DNA of 64,000 nucleotides from DAHUYF01 sp035623985 (GCA_035623985.1 DASPSJ010000043.1:34383-98382); one strand, 5' to 3'; counted from the first letter of the stretch, positions 25,228-33,903 are shown. Program-made: numbers and translations. Notes: generated from the letters alone by a model not told the origin.

Positions 25228-26025
25228 GTGGAATGGAAGGCCGCTCAACTCCTCACGCTCGTCGGTGGCGACCTGCGCGGACTGGCGGGATTGACGACCC
25301 AATTGCGGAAGGACGGCGCCATCGTCTCCGACATGCGGTTCGACGCGGCGCCGGACACGCTCGCCGCGCCGCGCAGGGAACTCGCAGGCGAGGCGTTCTC
25401 CAAGCTGCGCGCCGCGGCGGAGCACTTGGTCGCCGAGATGGGCATGCAGATCGAGCGATATCACAATGTCGACGTGGCAACGCCCAATCCCGAGGCGATA
25501 CCGGCGCGAATGGCGGGCGGTCAACAAGCGACCGGCGCGGGTTTGACCCTGGCGCAGGCCGGAGACATGAATGTCGGCGCGATCGCGAACGCGACGGTCA
25601 CGCTGACGCCAAAGAGCAATCCGCAGCGCGACGCAGGCAGGATCGGTGCGATCATTCGCCTTTCAGACGTACCTCGGGAAAGTACAGTCCGAGCGATCGC
25701 CGGTCCCACCATAGGCCCTTCGCCTTCTCCTCGCCGCCGGCATAGGTGTAGTCGTAGAATTGCGCGCGCACATAGGTGGGCGGCTTGTCCGGAAAAGGAT
25801 TCTTCTCCAGCAGCGACGTCACCGCGGGCTCATTCTCCAGCAAGCGTTGGAGCAAGCGCGAGAACCATTGCAGGCGCCAGGGATTGTCGAGCGCCGCGAA
25901 CCACATCTGCCAATCGAGGCGAGGCTGATGCGGGATGTTCCAGCGCGGGCGGCGCGCGACGTCGCCGGGCTTGTAGCGGAACTGGTACTCGCGCCATTGA
26001 ACGCCGTCATCGGAACCCTCGATGA
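25228..26025 (+). CDS. Hypothetical protein overlapping antisense to next gene
   Basis: An open frame from a GTG at 25228 with an in-frame stop at 25201. The first 150 residues have natural composition and strongly GC-biased third codon positions (WKAAQLLTLVGGDLRGLAGL, AFSKLRAAAEHLVAEMGMQI, then NATVTLTPKSN). From about 25652 the frame runs antisense through the lipase maturation factor gene and becomes arginine-rich, so only the first half can be meaningful. It may be a gene that lost its 3' end. No family recognised; the frame on the opposite strand of this stretch looks worse. Confidence 0.35.
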   Translation: MEWKAAQLLTLVGGDLRGLAGLTTQLRKDGAIVSDMRFDAAPDTLAAPRRELAGEAFSKLRAAAEHLVAEMGMQIERYHNVDVATPNPEAIPARMAGGQQATGAGLTLAQAGDMNVGAIANATVTLTPKSNPQRDAGRIGAIIRLSDVPRESTVRAIAGPTIGPSPSPRRRHRCSRRIARAHRWAACPEKDSSPAATSPRAHSPASVGASARTIAGARDCRAPRTTSANRGEADAGCSSAGGARRRRACSGTGTRAIERRHRNPR

Positions 26026-27499
26026 CGATTTCGCGGCGCTTCGTGGTCATGACCGCGAAGAGGCCATAGGCGCCGACGATCTGCAGCGGTTCGATCAAGC
26101 CCACGACCGCCTGTGCCGCCGCCGGCGGCCGGCCGCCGAAACGCTCATCCATCCGCACCAAACTGCAGAGCACGAGCAGCAGCGCCATTGCGCCGGCGAT
26201 GATCCTCGCCACCTCCCGCTTCGCCCGGCGGTGCGCGCGCGGCTGCGGCAGTCGGGCCAGGCGTCGCGGCACGATCCCGCGCAGCGCCGCGTCGTCGAAC
26301 AGCGGCAGGCACAGCAGCATGGTCTGGAGATTGAACCAGTTGTAATTCCCCGTGACGAGAATGCAGGCTTGCAGCAGCAGGAAGCCGCAGGCCGCGACAA
26401 GGCGCGGCCGGCGCGGACAGAAGATCAGCAAGGGCAGAAAGAGCTCGATGAAAAACATGCCGCCGACGGCAAATTTCAGGAGGCCCTGCGGCAGCTCGGC
26501 GGCGTACCGCGCAAGCGGCGTGGGCAGCGGCTGGGTCAGGAAGTGATAGGAGAGCGCCGACAGGTTCCACCAGTTTGGATCGCCGCTCAACAGCTTGACA
26601 ACGCCCGACATGAACATGAAACGAAAGAGCAGCCAGCGCAGCAGCCAGATGCCCGGCGCCGTAGCGACGCTCAGCAGCAGCGCGATGAAGCCGGTTTCCA
26701 GCAGGAAAATGTCCCACTGGAAACTCATGAACACCTGGCCGGCGTAAAACAGCGACAGGTAGAGCGCATAGAGCAGAATGAGGCTGAGGCGCGGCCAGAG
26801 ATTGACGACCAGCAGCACGGACAGCGCGGCCCCCGCCCAGCACGCGGCCAGGATGGCGACATCGCCGTCGTTCAACCAGAAAACCATCGGCATCAGGAAG
26901 AAACGCTCCGGCCCGACACGGAAGGCGACGGCATCGACCAGCTCGGCCAGCGGCAGGATGCCGTGGCTGCCGATGAGCCCCTCGGCCTGAACGGCGAAGG
27001 AAACGAAAGCCGCGAGGTAGATGAGCCCGAACAGGCGCAGGAAGAGGAACGCCACGAGATCGTAGCGCGGCGGTTCGTGGTCCCTCCCCCACAGCAGCAG
27101 GCTGAGGCGGAAAAAGGCGGGGCGGTGCGCGGCGACGAAGGCGTAGGCCCGTTCCGAGACGAAGGCGAAACCCGGCAGATTCCGGTAGAGCGCGAGCCAT
27201 AGTCCCTTGCCGGGCGCGTGGCTGAGCGTCAGGAAACTCGCCTCGGCGGCGCTGGCACGGCGCCCGTCAGGGGCGATGAATTGCACCGCCCGCTGAAACT
27301 CGGCCGGCGCGATCGCGGGGTATCGCGCCGTCACGTCCTGATACGGCTGGTAGTCGACGCAATCGCCGGTGAGCTTCTGCCAGTAGCGCGCCCAATAGCC
27401 GCAGAACCCGCAATCGCCGTCGTAGACGAGCAGCGGCCGCGGAGGGGCGGTGGGCGTCTCCGCGGCCTTGGCCGACCGATCTCCGGATGTCTGTTGCAC
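25652..27499 (-). CDS. DCC-family thioredoxin-like domain fused to lipase maturation factor
   Basis: A 615-residue fusion. Residues 20-130 are a DUF393/DCC domain with the redox motif VYDGDCGFCGYW (C30 and C33). Residues about 150-610 are a lipase maturation factor (LMF1/2-like) membrane protein with many hydrophobic helices (for example FLFLRLFGLIYLAAFVSFAV and LLLLQACILVTG) and the family region MSFQWDIFLLETGF, then NWWNLSALSYHFLTQPLP and RYKPGDVARRPRW. The fusion suggests disulfide handling coupled to folding of an exported enzyme. No lipase is adjacent. GTG start at 27499. Confidence 0.85.
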   Translation of the reverse strand: MQQTSGDRSAKAAETPTAPPRPLLVYDGDCGFCGYWARYWQKLTGDCVDYQPYQDVTARYPAIAPAEFQRAVQFIAPDGRRASAAEASFLTLSHAPGKGLWLALYRNLPGFAFVSERAYAFVAAHRPAFFRLSLLLWGRDHEPPRYDLVAFLFLRLFGLIYLAAFVSFAVQAEGLIGSHGILPLAELVDAVAFRVGPERFFLMPMVFWLNDGDVAILAACWAGAALSVLLVVNLWPRLSLILLYALYLSLFYAGQVFMSFQWDIFLLETGFIALLLSVATAPGIWLLRWLLFRFMFMSGVVKLLSGDPNWWNLSALSYHFLTQPLPTPLARYAAELPQGLLKFAVGGMFFIELFLPLLIFCPRRPRLVAACGFLLLQACILVTGNYNWFNLQTMLLCLPLFDDAALRGIVPRRLARLPQPRAHRRAKREVARIIAGAMALLLVLCSLVRMDERFGGRPPAAAQAVVGLIEPLQIVGAYGLFAVMTTKRREIVIEGSDDGVQWREYQFRYKPGDVARRPRWNIPHQPRLDWQMWFAALDNPWRLQWFSRLLQRLLENEPAVTSLLEKNPFPDKPPTYVRAQFYDYTYAGGEEKAKGLWWDRRSLGLYFPEVRLKGE

Positions 27500-27658
27500 G
27501 ACAGTGACGACGACTTGCGCCGAGCGGCGCCCCGGCGCCGATGATCCTGGGCCAGCCCGAGGGAACTGGCAACAGCGCGGGTTGGACGCTCGCCGGGCTC
27601 AAACGCGCGCCGGCATGAAAGCCCGCCATCCCCCTTGGCGCGCGCCTCCGCGACGGCG

Positions 27659-28285
27659 CTATTTCATGCCGGCGTAAAAATTCAGCAGCGCGTCGATGTC
27701 GGCCGCATTCAGCCGGTCGACCACCGGCTTCATCTTCGGGTCCACCTTGCGCGCGCCGGACCCGAAGTCCGCAAGCTGCTCCTTCAGATAAGGCGTCCAT
27801 TGGCCGGCGAGAATGCCGGAATCGTCGTCGGCCAAGCTGCCGTTGTTGGAATGGCATTTCTCGCAATTTTGCTGGTGGATCTGCCGGCCCTTCGCCGCCA
27901 GCGCGGCGTCGGCGGGCTGGGAGGCGCGCACGAATTTCTGCTTCGCGAGATAGCCAGCGACCTGCTTGATGTCGGCATCGTCGAGGCTCCCGGCCATCGC
28001 GCACATGTCGGTCTTCGTCCCCTTCGTGTCGCCGGCCTTCATCTCGGTTACCGGACACGGCCGTTGCTTGTTCTTGAAGGCGCTTAGCTGGTCGGCGAGG
28101 TACGTCGCCGACATGCCGCCGTTGATCGGCACGCTCGGCTCGATGCTGGCGCCATCCTTGCCGTGACAACCGGCGCAGACCGCCATGAGGGCGTCGATGT
28201 CAGCGGCGCTTGCGCCGGGCGCCGGTACGAGACAGAGGATCGCTGCCGCGGTCATCAGCCCGAGCCTCGCCGGGTTGCGCATCAT
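27659..28285 (-). CDS. Di-haem cytochrome c (c4-like)
   Basis: An exported 208-residue cytochrome c with two CxxCH motifs: VCAGCHGKDG near the start of the mature part and NCEKCHSNNG in the second half, each domain ending in helices as in class I/c4 cytochromes. The signal peptide is GLMTAAAILCLVPAPGASA-ADI. The ATG at 28285 has GGGAGA seven bases upstream. It is last in the hydrogenase operon and probably carries electrons from the hydrogenase cytochromes to a terminal oxidase. Confidence 0.88.
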   Translation of the reverse strand: MMRNPARLGLMTAAAILCLVPAPGASAADIDALMAVCAGCHGKDGASIEPSVPINGGMSATYLADQLSAFKNKQRPCPVTEMKAGDTKGTKTDMCAMAGSLDDADIKQVAGYLAKQKFVRASQPADAALAAKGRQIHQQNCEKCHSNNGSLADDDSGILAGQWTPYLKEQLADFGSGARKVDPKMKPVVDRLNAADIDALLNFYAGMK

Positions 28286-28373
28286 TGTCGGTTCTCCCGA
28301 TGCCATCGGTCGCCGAAAGAGCGCCGGGGTCTCCCCCGCCGGCGGCACGCCGGGATCGTGGATCATTGGGACT

Positions 28374-28772
28374 TCAGGGGTTTCCGAGCGTGTGAACATA
28401 CGCCACCACTTCCCAGATTTGCCGATCGCTGAACGTGGACCACGACGGCATCGCGGTTCCCGGCTTGCCGTCGCGGATGACGTGATACATCCGGGTTGCG
28501 CTTGCCTCTTCCGACCAGGGCGGCAGCGTGAGATTGGCGGGCGGCGGACTCATGCCTTCATGACGCTGGCCGCGGCCGTCGCCTTTTACGCCATGACAAA
28601 TCGCGCAATTGGCGGAGAAGGTCTCGCCGCCCGCTTTCTGGGCCTCGCCCGACGTCATCATCCCGGCCGGCATCTTGGGCGAATCGGGTTTACATGCCGA
28701 AATGGCGAGCAAGATCGCGAGCAGCGCCGTGCCGGCCCGCGCCCTCGGTTTCGCGCACCATTCCGTAGCCAA
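28374..28772 (-). CDS. Lipoprotein cytochrome c, mono-haem
   Basis: A membrane-anchored class I cytochrome c with one haem motif, ANCAICHGVKGDGRG, and a distal methionine in GTAMPSWSTF. The N-terminus ARAGTALLAILLAISAC is a lipoprotein signal with the lipidated cysteine at SAC. The start is uncertain; a TTG at 28772 gives 132 residues and overlaps the hydrogenase protease gene by 83 bases. It belongs to the hydrogenase operon and likely receives electrons from the cytochrome b subunit. Confidence 0.8.
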   Translation of the reverse strand: MATEWCAKPRARAGTALLAILLAISACKPDSPKMPAGMMTSGEAQKAGGETFSANCAICHGVKGDGRGQRHEGMSPPPANLTLPPWSEEASATRMYHVIRDGKPGTAMPSWSTFSDRQIWEVVAYVHTLGNP

Positions 28773-29259
28773 GGCTCCGCACCTCTCGCACAATCGCGTC
28801 CACGAGCCGATCAAGCCTCGCTTCCACCGCGTCCGATCGCGCCAAACCCAGATCGATGGCCTCCGGCACGAGCCCCAACAGCGCAACGCTGGCCGGATAA
28901 CGGTCGATGAGCCGCGCCGCGTCGAGAAGATCGGCCACCCCGACCTGATGGGGCGACAGGCGTTCCCGGACGGCGTCCATGACCTCGGCTCCGTCGAGCC
29001 GGACCAGAGTTCCCGGCGGGCCTTCGGCACGAACGGCGTCGACGAGTATTACGTGATCGGACTCTGCCAGCAATCCCAAAAGCGACAGGCCAAGCGTTCC
29101 CCCGTCTTCCAGCCGCACGCCCGGCGGAATGCGATAATCGCGCGCCAGGCGAGCGACCGCGGCGGCGCCAAGTCCGTCATCGCCGAGCAAGACGTTGCCG
29201 AGCGCGAGGACGAGGAGGCCGCTTGTCTTTCCCGGGGGCTCTCGTCCGGCGTCGCTCAC
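28690..29259 (-). CDS. hupD: [NiFe] hydrogenase maturation endopeptidase
   Basis: Protease that removes the C-terminal tail of the hydrogenase large subunit after nickel insertion. The 189-residue protein has the HupD/HyaD signature VLALGNVLLGDDGLG near residue 20, a VILVDAVRAEG strand and SPHQVGVADLL with the histidine of the nickel site. GTG at 29259 overlaps the cytochrome b stop (GTGA). No other hyp or hup maturation gene is intact in the window. Confidence 0.88.
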   Translation of the reverse strand: MSDAGREPPGKTSGLLVLALGNVLLGDDGLGAAAVARLARDYRIPPGVRLEDGGTLGLSLLGLLAESDHVILVDAVRAEGPPGTLVRLDGAEVMDAVRERLSPHQVGVADLLDAARLIDRYPASVALLGLVPEAIDLGLARSDAVEARLDRLVDAIVREVRSLGYGMVRETEGAGRHGAARDLARHFGM

Positions 29260-29951
29260 CTTACGCCCGCTCTCCGCTTGGGCAGGAACTTGTAGCCGGA
29301 AAACATCGAATCGACGGTTCCGATGCGCTCGGTGAGCGAGGACAACAGGACGAAGTAGATGTGAGCCACCGCGAAGATCAGCAGGAACCACATGCCGATG
29401 TGATGGATCAGGCGCGCCATTTGCAAGCCGTAAAACAGCGGCACCAAAAAGTCGAAGGCCCTGAACGGCGAGCCCGCCGCGGCAACGACCGTGTAGAGGG
29501 CGAGGCCGGTCGCGACCATCACCACATAGACCACGAAGACCATGGCGTAAAATGCGCCCGCGAACGCGTTATGGCCCGGATAGGCCTCCGGATGCCTGCG
29601 GATGAAGGCGTAAAACAGCGCGGTCTGCCAAAGGTTGCGGAGCCGCTCGCCCGCGAGCGGGACGAGCTGGGTCAGCCGCGCATAGGCATTGCCGGCGAAC
29701 ATCCAATAGATGCGTGCCGCCGCCGAGAGCGTGAACACGATGGCGGCATAGAAATGCACGGCGCGCGCGGTCCCCATCACGAAGTGATCGCGCGCCGGGC
29801 CCGAAACGCCGATGAAGGGGTGCCCGATATAATAGCCGGTCGCCGACAGCACGATGATCGAGAAGAAGATCAGCCAATGCGTCAGCCGCACCGGCAACTG
29901 CCAGACATAAATCCGTTCGATCCCGCCGTTCGTGGAGCGCCTGTTCGCCAT
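29256..29951 (-). CDS. hupC: Ni/Fe-hydrogenase b-type cytochrome subunit
   Basis: Di-haem cytochrome b that anchors the uptake hydrogenase and passes electrons to the quinone pool. The 231-residue protein has four strong hydrophobic segments, starting VWQLPVRLTHWLIFFSIIVL with the first haem histidine, then VHFYAAIVFTLSAAARIYW, AMVFVVYVVMVATGLALY and RLIHHIGMWFLLIFAVAHIYF. The start ATG at 29951 lies five bases after the large-subunit stop. It overlaps the endopeptidase gene. Confidence 0.92.
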   Translation of the reverse strand: MANRRSTNGGIERIYVWQLPVRLTHWLIFFSIIVLSATGYYIGHPFIGVSGPARDHFVMGTARAVHFYAAIVFTLSAAARIYWMFAGNAYARLTQLVPLAGERLRNLWQTALFYAFIRRHPEAYPGHNAFAGAFYAMVFVVYVVMVATGLALYTVVAAAGSPFRAFDFLVPLFYGLQMARLIHHIGMWFLLIFAVAHIYFVLLSSLTERIGTVDSMFSGYKFLPKRRAGVR

Positions 29952-29956
29952 GGGAG

Positions 29957-31666
29957 TCAAACGACCTTTACCCGTGCCAATTCGCGTTTCGTCGCATCGA
30001 CCACGTGCACGCCGCAGGCCATGCAGGGATCGAAGGAATGCAGCGTCCGCAGGATTTCCAGCGGCTGCTCCGGCTTGGCGACGGGGGTCCCGACCAGGGC
30101 GGCTTCGTAGGGACCCGGATGTCCAAGCGCGTCGCGCGGGCCGGCATTCCAGGTGCTCGGCACCACGCACTGGTAGTTCACGATCGCGCCGTTCGCGATG
30201 TGGACCCAATGGCCGAGCGCGCCGCGCGGCGCCTCGTGGAAGCCGGCGCCGAAGCCATCGGCCGGCCAGCTCGCGGGATCCCATTTCGAATTGTCCTGGA
30301 TGCGGTAGTCGCGCCGCGCCATGTTCTCGGCCAAGTCCGCGATCCAGCGGTCCATGGCCTCCACCAGCACCTGGGTCTCGATGGCGCGCGCGGCGATGCG
30401 TCCCAAGGTCGAGAACAGCGCCGTGGGCCCTACCCCCAGCGACGACAGGACCTTGTCGACCAGCTCCTTGACGCGCCCCGGACGGCCCGAGGCGTAAGCG
30501 ACCAGCATGCGCGCCAGCGGCCCGACTTCCATCGCCTCGTCGTCATAACGCGGCGATTTCAGCCAGCTATATTTCGCCGCGACGTCGAGCCTCTCGTAAG
30601 GCGGCGCCGGCCCCGTATAGTGAGGCGCGGTTTCGCCCTTGAACGGATTGAGCCCCTTGTCGTCGCCGATCGAATAATTGTACCAGGAATGCGCGACATA
30701 CTCGCTGATCTTGGCTTGATCGACCGGCAAGACCGTCGCGAGATCGTGGTTGCGTATGATCCCGGTGGGCAAGAACAACCGGGGGGGCTCGCTATCCTCC
30801 TCGGGATACTCGCCATAGGCCATGTAATTGCCGACGCCGGCGCCGATGGCGGCCCAATCCTTGTAGAAGGAAGCGACCGCCAGCACGTCGGGTATGTAGA
30901 CGCGGCTGACGAAGGCCAGGCCGTCGGCCACCAGCTTCTGCAGCGTCGCGACCGTCTCCATGTTCAGCGCGTTTTGCGAGTCCGGATCGACCGGGGTCGC
31001 CATGCCGCCGACCAGGAAGCTTTGCAGATGCGGATTCTTCCCGCCGAGAACCGCGTGGATCTTGATGAAGCGGCGCTGCCAATCGAGCGCCTCCAAATAA
31101 TGCGCCACCGCCATCAGATTGGCTTCGGGCGGCAGCCGATAGGCGGGGTGACCCCAATAGGCATTGGCGAAGGGGCCGAGCTGGCCGCGTTGGACGAAGG
31201 CCTTGATGCGGTCGCGCACGCCGGAAAAATAGGTCGTGCTGGACAGCGGCCAGTCCGAGATCGATTGGGCGAGCGAGGAGGTCTTGGCCGGATCGGCATC
31301 GAGCGCGCTGACGATGTCGACCCAGTCGAGCGCATGGAGATGATAGAAATGCACCACGTGATCCTGGACGGCCTGCGCGGCAATGATGAGATTGCGCAGC
31401 AGCCGGGCATTGGGCGGCGGCACCGCGCCGATCGCCTTCTCCACGGCGCGAATCGAGGCGATGGCGTGGACCGTGGTGCAGACGCCGCAGATCCGCTGGG
31501 TGAAGGCCCAGGCGTCGCGCGGATCGCGGCCGCGCAGAATGATCTCGATGCCGCGAAACATGGTCGATGACGACCATGCTTCCTTCACGGCCCCGCCATC
31601 AACCTCCGCCTCGACGCGAAGATGGCCTTCGATGCGCGTGACCGGATCGACGACGATGTGCGCCAT
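29957..31666 (-). CDS. hupL: Uptake [NiFe] hydrogenase large subunit
   Basis: Catalytic subunit carrying the Ni-Fe site. The 569-residue protein has both nickel motifs: RICGVC (C60, C63) and, at the C-terminus, FDPCMACGVHVVDATKREL, where the tail after GVH would be removed by the adjacent endopeptidase. The start VVDPVTRIEGHLRVEAE is standard. The ATG at 31666 (with AGGGG seven bases upstream) shares one base with the small-subunit stop; the GTG just upstream is an alternative. This is a group 1-type membrane-bound uptake enzyme by its partners. Confidence 0.95.
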   Translation of the reverse strand: MAHIVVDPVTRIEGHLRVEAEVDGGAVKEAWSSSTMFRGIEIILRGRDPRDAWAFTQRICGVCTTVHAIASIRAVEKAIGAVPPPNARLLRNLIIAAQAVQDHVVHFYHLHALDWVDIVSALDADPAKTSSLAQSISDWPLSSTTYFSGVRDRIKAFVQRGQLGPFANAYWGHPAYRLPPEANLMAVAHYLEALDWQRRFIKIHAVLGGKNPHLQSFLVGGMATPVDPDSQNALNMETVATLQKLVADGLAFVSRVYIPDVLAVASFYKDWAAIGAGVGNYMAYGEYPEEDSEPPRLFLPTGIIRNHDLATVLPVDQAKISEYVAHSWYNYSIGDDKGLNPFKGETAPHYTGPAPPYERLDVAAKYSWLKSPRYDDEAMEVGPLARMLVAYASGRPGRVKELVDKVLSSLGVGPTALFSTLGRIAARAIETQVLVEAMDRWIADLAENMARRDYRIQDNSKWDPASWPADGFGAGFHEAPRGALGHWVHIANGAIVNYQCVVPSTWNAGPRDALGHPGPYEAALVGTPVAKPEQPLEILRTLHSFDPCMACGVHVVDATKRELARVKVV

Positions 31667-32766
31667 CACTCGACCCCTGATTCATCTTCCTTCGAAGCAC
31701 CCTCTCCGACGCGACGGCGCACCGCCATGCCGACGCCGTGCGCCACCGCCGCCGCCGCCGCGACGCCGGCCAGACCGAGCCCGGCAGGATCGACCCACTC
31801 GCCGACGCTGAAGCCGGCCACGTTGGGGAGCCGCCGATAGAACGGCGTCATCGTGTCCCAGAAATTCGGCTCGGCGCAGCCGATGCAGGGATGGCCGCAG
31901 CCGATCGGCCAGTTGGTGCCTTCGTTCCAGCGCACGACCGGGCAGTTCTGCGACGTTGCCGGCCCCTTGCATCCCATCTTGTAGAGACAGTGCCCGTGAC
32001 GATGCGCCTCATCGCCCCAGGCTTCGACGTACTGGCCGGCGTCGAAATGCGCGCGCCGCTCGCAATTGTCGTGGATCGTCTTGCCATAGGCGAAGAGCGG
32101 GCGCCGGTACTGGTCGAGCGGAGGCCACCGCTTCAACGTCATGTAATAGACGATGAGCGCGGTGATGTTCTCGGCGTTGGCCGGACAGGCCGACATGTTG
32201 ACGAGGTTCTTGACGCCGGGAACCGCGTCGCCGACCGACAAGGCGCCGGTCGGATTGGGCCGCGCCGCCGGGATGCCCCCGAATGCCGCGCAAGTACCGA
32301 CCGCGATGGTCGCAGCGGCGGCACCGCAGACCTCGCGCGCGATCTGCAGAGCGGATCTGCCGCCGATCGTGCAATAGGCGCCGTTGGCGCCGGTCGGGAC
32401 GGAGCCCTCGACCAACGCGATATATTTGCCGGCATTGTCGCGGACGGTCTGGGCCAACGCGTCCTCGGCTTGACCGCCGGCCGCCGCCATCAAGGTCTCA
32501 TGATAGTTGAGGGAAATCGCCTCGAGGATGAGATCGGCGACGGTCGGGTGGCTGGCTCGCAGGAAGGATTCGGTGTTGCCGGCACAGTCCTGAAACTCCA
32601 GCCATATCAGGATCGGCTTCGGCTCGTTTTCCACCGCCGCCGCGATCGCGCGGCCGGCTCCTTCCGGCAGCCCCAGAACCGCCGCCATCGAGGCGCAAAA
32701 TCTCAGGAAGTCGCGACGGGAAATGCCGCGCTGCTCGAGTTCATCACTGAGCCGATGGTAGCTCAA
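31666..32766 (-). CDS. hupS: Uptake [NiFe] hydrogenase small subunit, Tat-exported
   Basis: Electron-transfer subunit with Fe-S clusters. The 366-residue protein has a Tat signal (SRRDFLRFCASMAAVLGL), cluster cysteines in VGTCAAFGG, SACPANAENI, HDNCERRAHF, GHCLYKMGCKG and GCGHPCIGCAEP, and a C-terminal hydrophobic anchor after EWVDPAGLGLAGVAAA. At the proximal cluster the usual CxxC pair is C61-A-G-N64, with Asn in place of the second cysteine. Start is TTG at 32766, supported by GGAGG six bases upstream. It is first in the operon, below an FNR-type box. Confidence 0.93.
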   Translation of the reverse strand: MSYHRLSDELEQRGISRRDFLRFCASMAAVLGLPEGAGRAIAAAVENEPKPILIWLEFQDCAGNTESFLRASHPTVADLILEAISLNYHETLMAAAGGQAEDALAQTVRDNAGKYIALVEGSVPTGANGAYCTIGGRSALQIAREVCGAAAATIAVGTCAAFGGIPAARPNPTGALSVGDAVPGVKNLVNMSACPANAENITALIVYYMTLKRWPPLDQYRRPLFAYGKTIHDNCERRAHFDAGQYVEAWGDEAHRHGHCLYKMGCKGPATSQNCPVVRWNEGTNWPIGCGHPCIGCAEPNFWDTMTPFYRRLPNVAGFSVGEWVDPAGLGLAGVAAAAAVAHGVGMAVRRRVGEGASKEDESGVE

Positions 32767-32946
32767 AGCATACCTCCACCCATTGAGTCTCGAAGTTGCC
32801 GGTCGTATTGTTGTTCAACGCAGCTTCAAGAGGCGGAAGCGGATCGGTCCGTCGGAATTACCGGCCTCGCGCGAGGTTGACCTCAAGAGGCCTCGCGCGG
32901 ATGGCCTAGAACTGGCAAAGAATGCGCGGTGGCGGGACCGGTGGCG

Positions 32947-32960
32947 TTGATCTAGATCAA
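32947..32960. promoter_or_regulatory. FNR/FixK-type box
   Basis: The perfect palindrome TTGATCTAGATCAA fits the TTGAT-N4-ATCAA consensus bound by FNR/FixK/Anr regulators under low oxygen. Its centre is about 187 bases upstream of the hydrogenase small-subunit start on the minus strand and just before a hypA-like remnant on the plus strand. Control of the hydrogenase operon by oxygen is the natural reading but is inferred. Confidence 0.7.
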
Positions 32961-33148
32961 ATTTCCTGCTTGGCGCCGAAGGATTGCGCGCCCATGCGCG
33001 AGTTCGCGGAGACCAGGGCGGCGCCGAACCGCTGGTATGCGGCGTCTGTGGCGATTGGCGCGCCGATCTGCTCGCGGGCGACGAATTGCCGCTGCTGTCG
33101 ATCGAGTTCGAGATATCCGATGAAGCCGCAGACGTCCCGCGCGCGTGA
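32960..33148 (+). pseudogene. Remnant of hydrogenase nickel chaperone HypA
   Basis: In one plus-strand frame this stretch reads a HypA-like C-terminus: LVCGVCGDWRADLLAGDELP followed by LLSIEFE, then a short tail and a TGA at 33146. HypA proteins end with a CxxC zinc knuckle and a GxEL-x-SIE motif, which match. The rest of HypA (the nickel-binding MHE start and the first zinc cysteine pair) is absent, and no good start codon is seen, so I read it as a 5'-truncated remnant. A short functional zinc protein is less likely. Confidence 0.45.
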
Positions 33149-33218
33149 AACGAGCGAAAGGGCGCGCCGATCGAAAGGATATGCCCGGGATCTCCCGCTC
33201 CGCCGGAGGGGACCGATT

Positions 33219-33896
33219 TCAGCGGCTCCGGCAACCGTTCAGGAACAGCGTGACTGTGTCGCGCGCCCAGGACTCGAGCTCGGGCGGCGTCATCGGCGTG
33301 CCGAGGCCGAGCGCGCGCCGCTGCGGCAGCGCCACCACCATCTGCAGGAATTGCGCCGCGGCAAAAGGCGCGTTCTCCAACGTCAGATATCCGGCGCGGG
33401 CCTCGCGCTCCAGCAAGGCGGCGATGCGGGTGACGGCCTCGCGGCTGCCGCCCCGCTCGGTCACCACCGCCGCGAGTTCGGGAAAGCGCGTGGCTTCCGC
33501 CAGGATCACGCGATGGAGCGCCAGCGCCTGCGGCGAGAGCGCCGCGTGCAGAATGACCCGCGCCAGCCGCGTCAGGATCTCCTCGAGCGTGCCGCCCTCG
33601 AACAGGCCGGCATCGCCGGGAGGGCGCAGGCGCTCGACCACGCGATGCACCACCGCGCCGAAAAGTTCGGCCTTGTCGCGGAAGCGGCTGTAGAAGGTGC
33701 GCTTGGAGATGCGGGCGCGCCGCGCCACCGCCTCGATGCTGGTGACGCCATAGCCCTCGCTCAGGAACAGCCCGGTGGCCGCTTCGAGGATCGTCTCGCC
33801 CAACTGCTCGGCGGCCGCACGCGACGGGCGGCCGCCGCGGCGTGGCGCTAGGCGCCGGCGCCGCGGCGGCGGCCCGTCGGCGGCTGCCACGTCCAT
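33219..33896 (-). CDS. TetR/AcrR-family transcriptional regulator
   Basis: A 225-residue TetR regulator. The DNA-binding helix-turn-helix is GYGVTSIEAVARRARISKRT with FYSRFRDKAELFGAV (about residues 45-80). The C-terminal ligand half has LARVILHAALSPQALALHR and is of the AefR-like kind. The N-terminus is arginine-rich (RRRRLAPRRGGRPSR). ATG at 33896. Its target is not evident: the neighbour is a small secreted protein, and the RND pump at 42 kb is too far to assume a link. Confidence 0.88.
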   Translation of the reverse strand: MDVAAADGPPPRRRRLAPRRGGRPSRAAAEQLGETILEAATGLFLSEGYGVTSIEAVARRARISKRTFYSRFRDKAELFGAVVHRVVERLRPPGDAGLFEGGTLEEILTRLARVILHAALSPQALALHRVILAEATRFPELAAVVTERGGSREAVTRIAALLEREARAGYLTLENAPFAAAQFLQMVVALPQRRALGLGTPMTPPELESWARDTVTLFLNGCRSR

Positions 33897-33903
33897 ATTG
33901 GCC

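Noticed and set aside
30005..32880. Two long plus-strand frames opposite the hydrogenase subunits
   Set aside because: Products are His/Arg/Asp-rich strings with no family resemblance; the minus strand encodes complete hydrogenase subunits with all metal motifs.
32922..33851. Plus-strand gene opposite the TetR regulator
   Set aside because: Its start region differs in frame from the hypA-like remnant and the rest is the antisense of a clear TetR protein.
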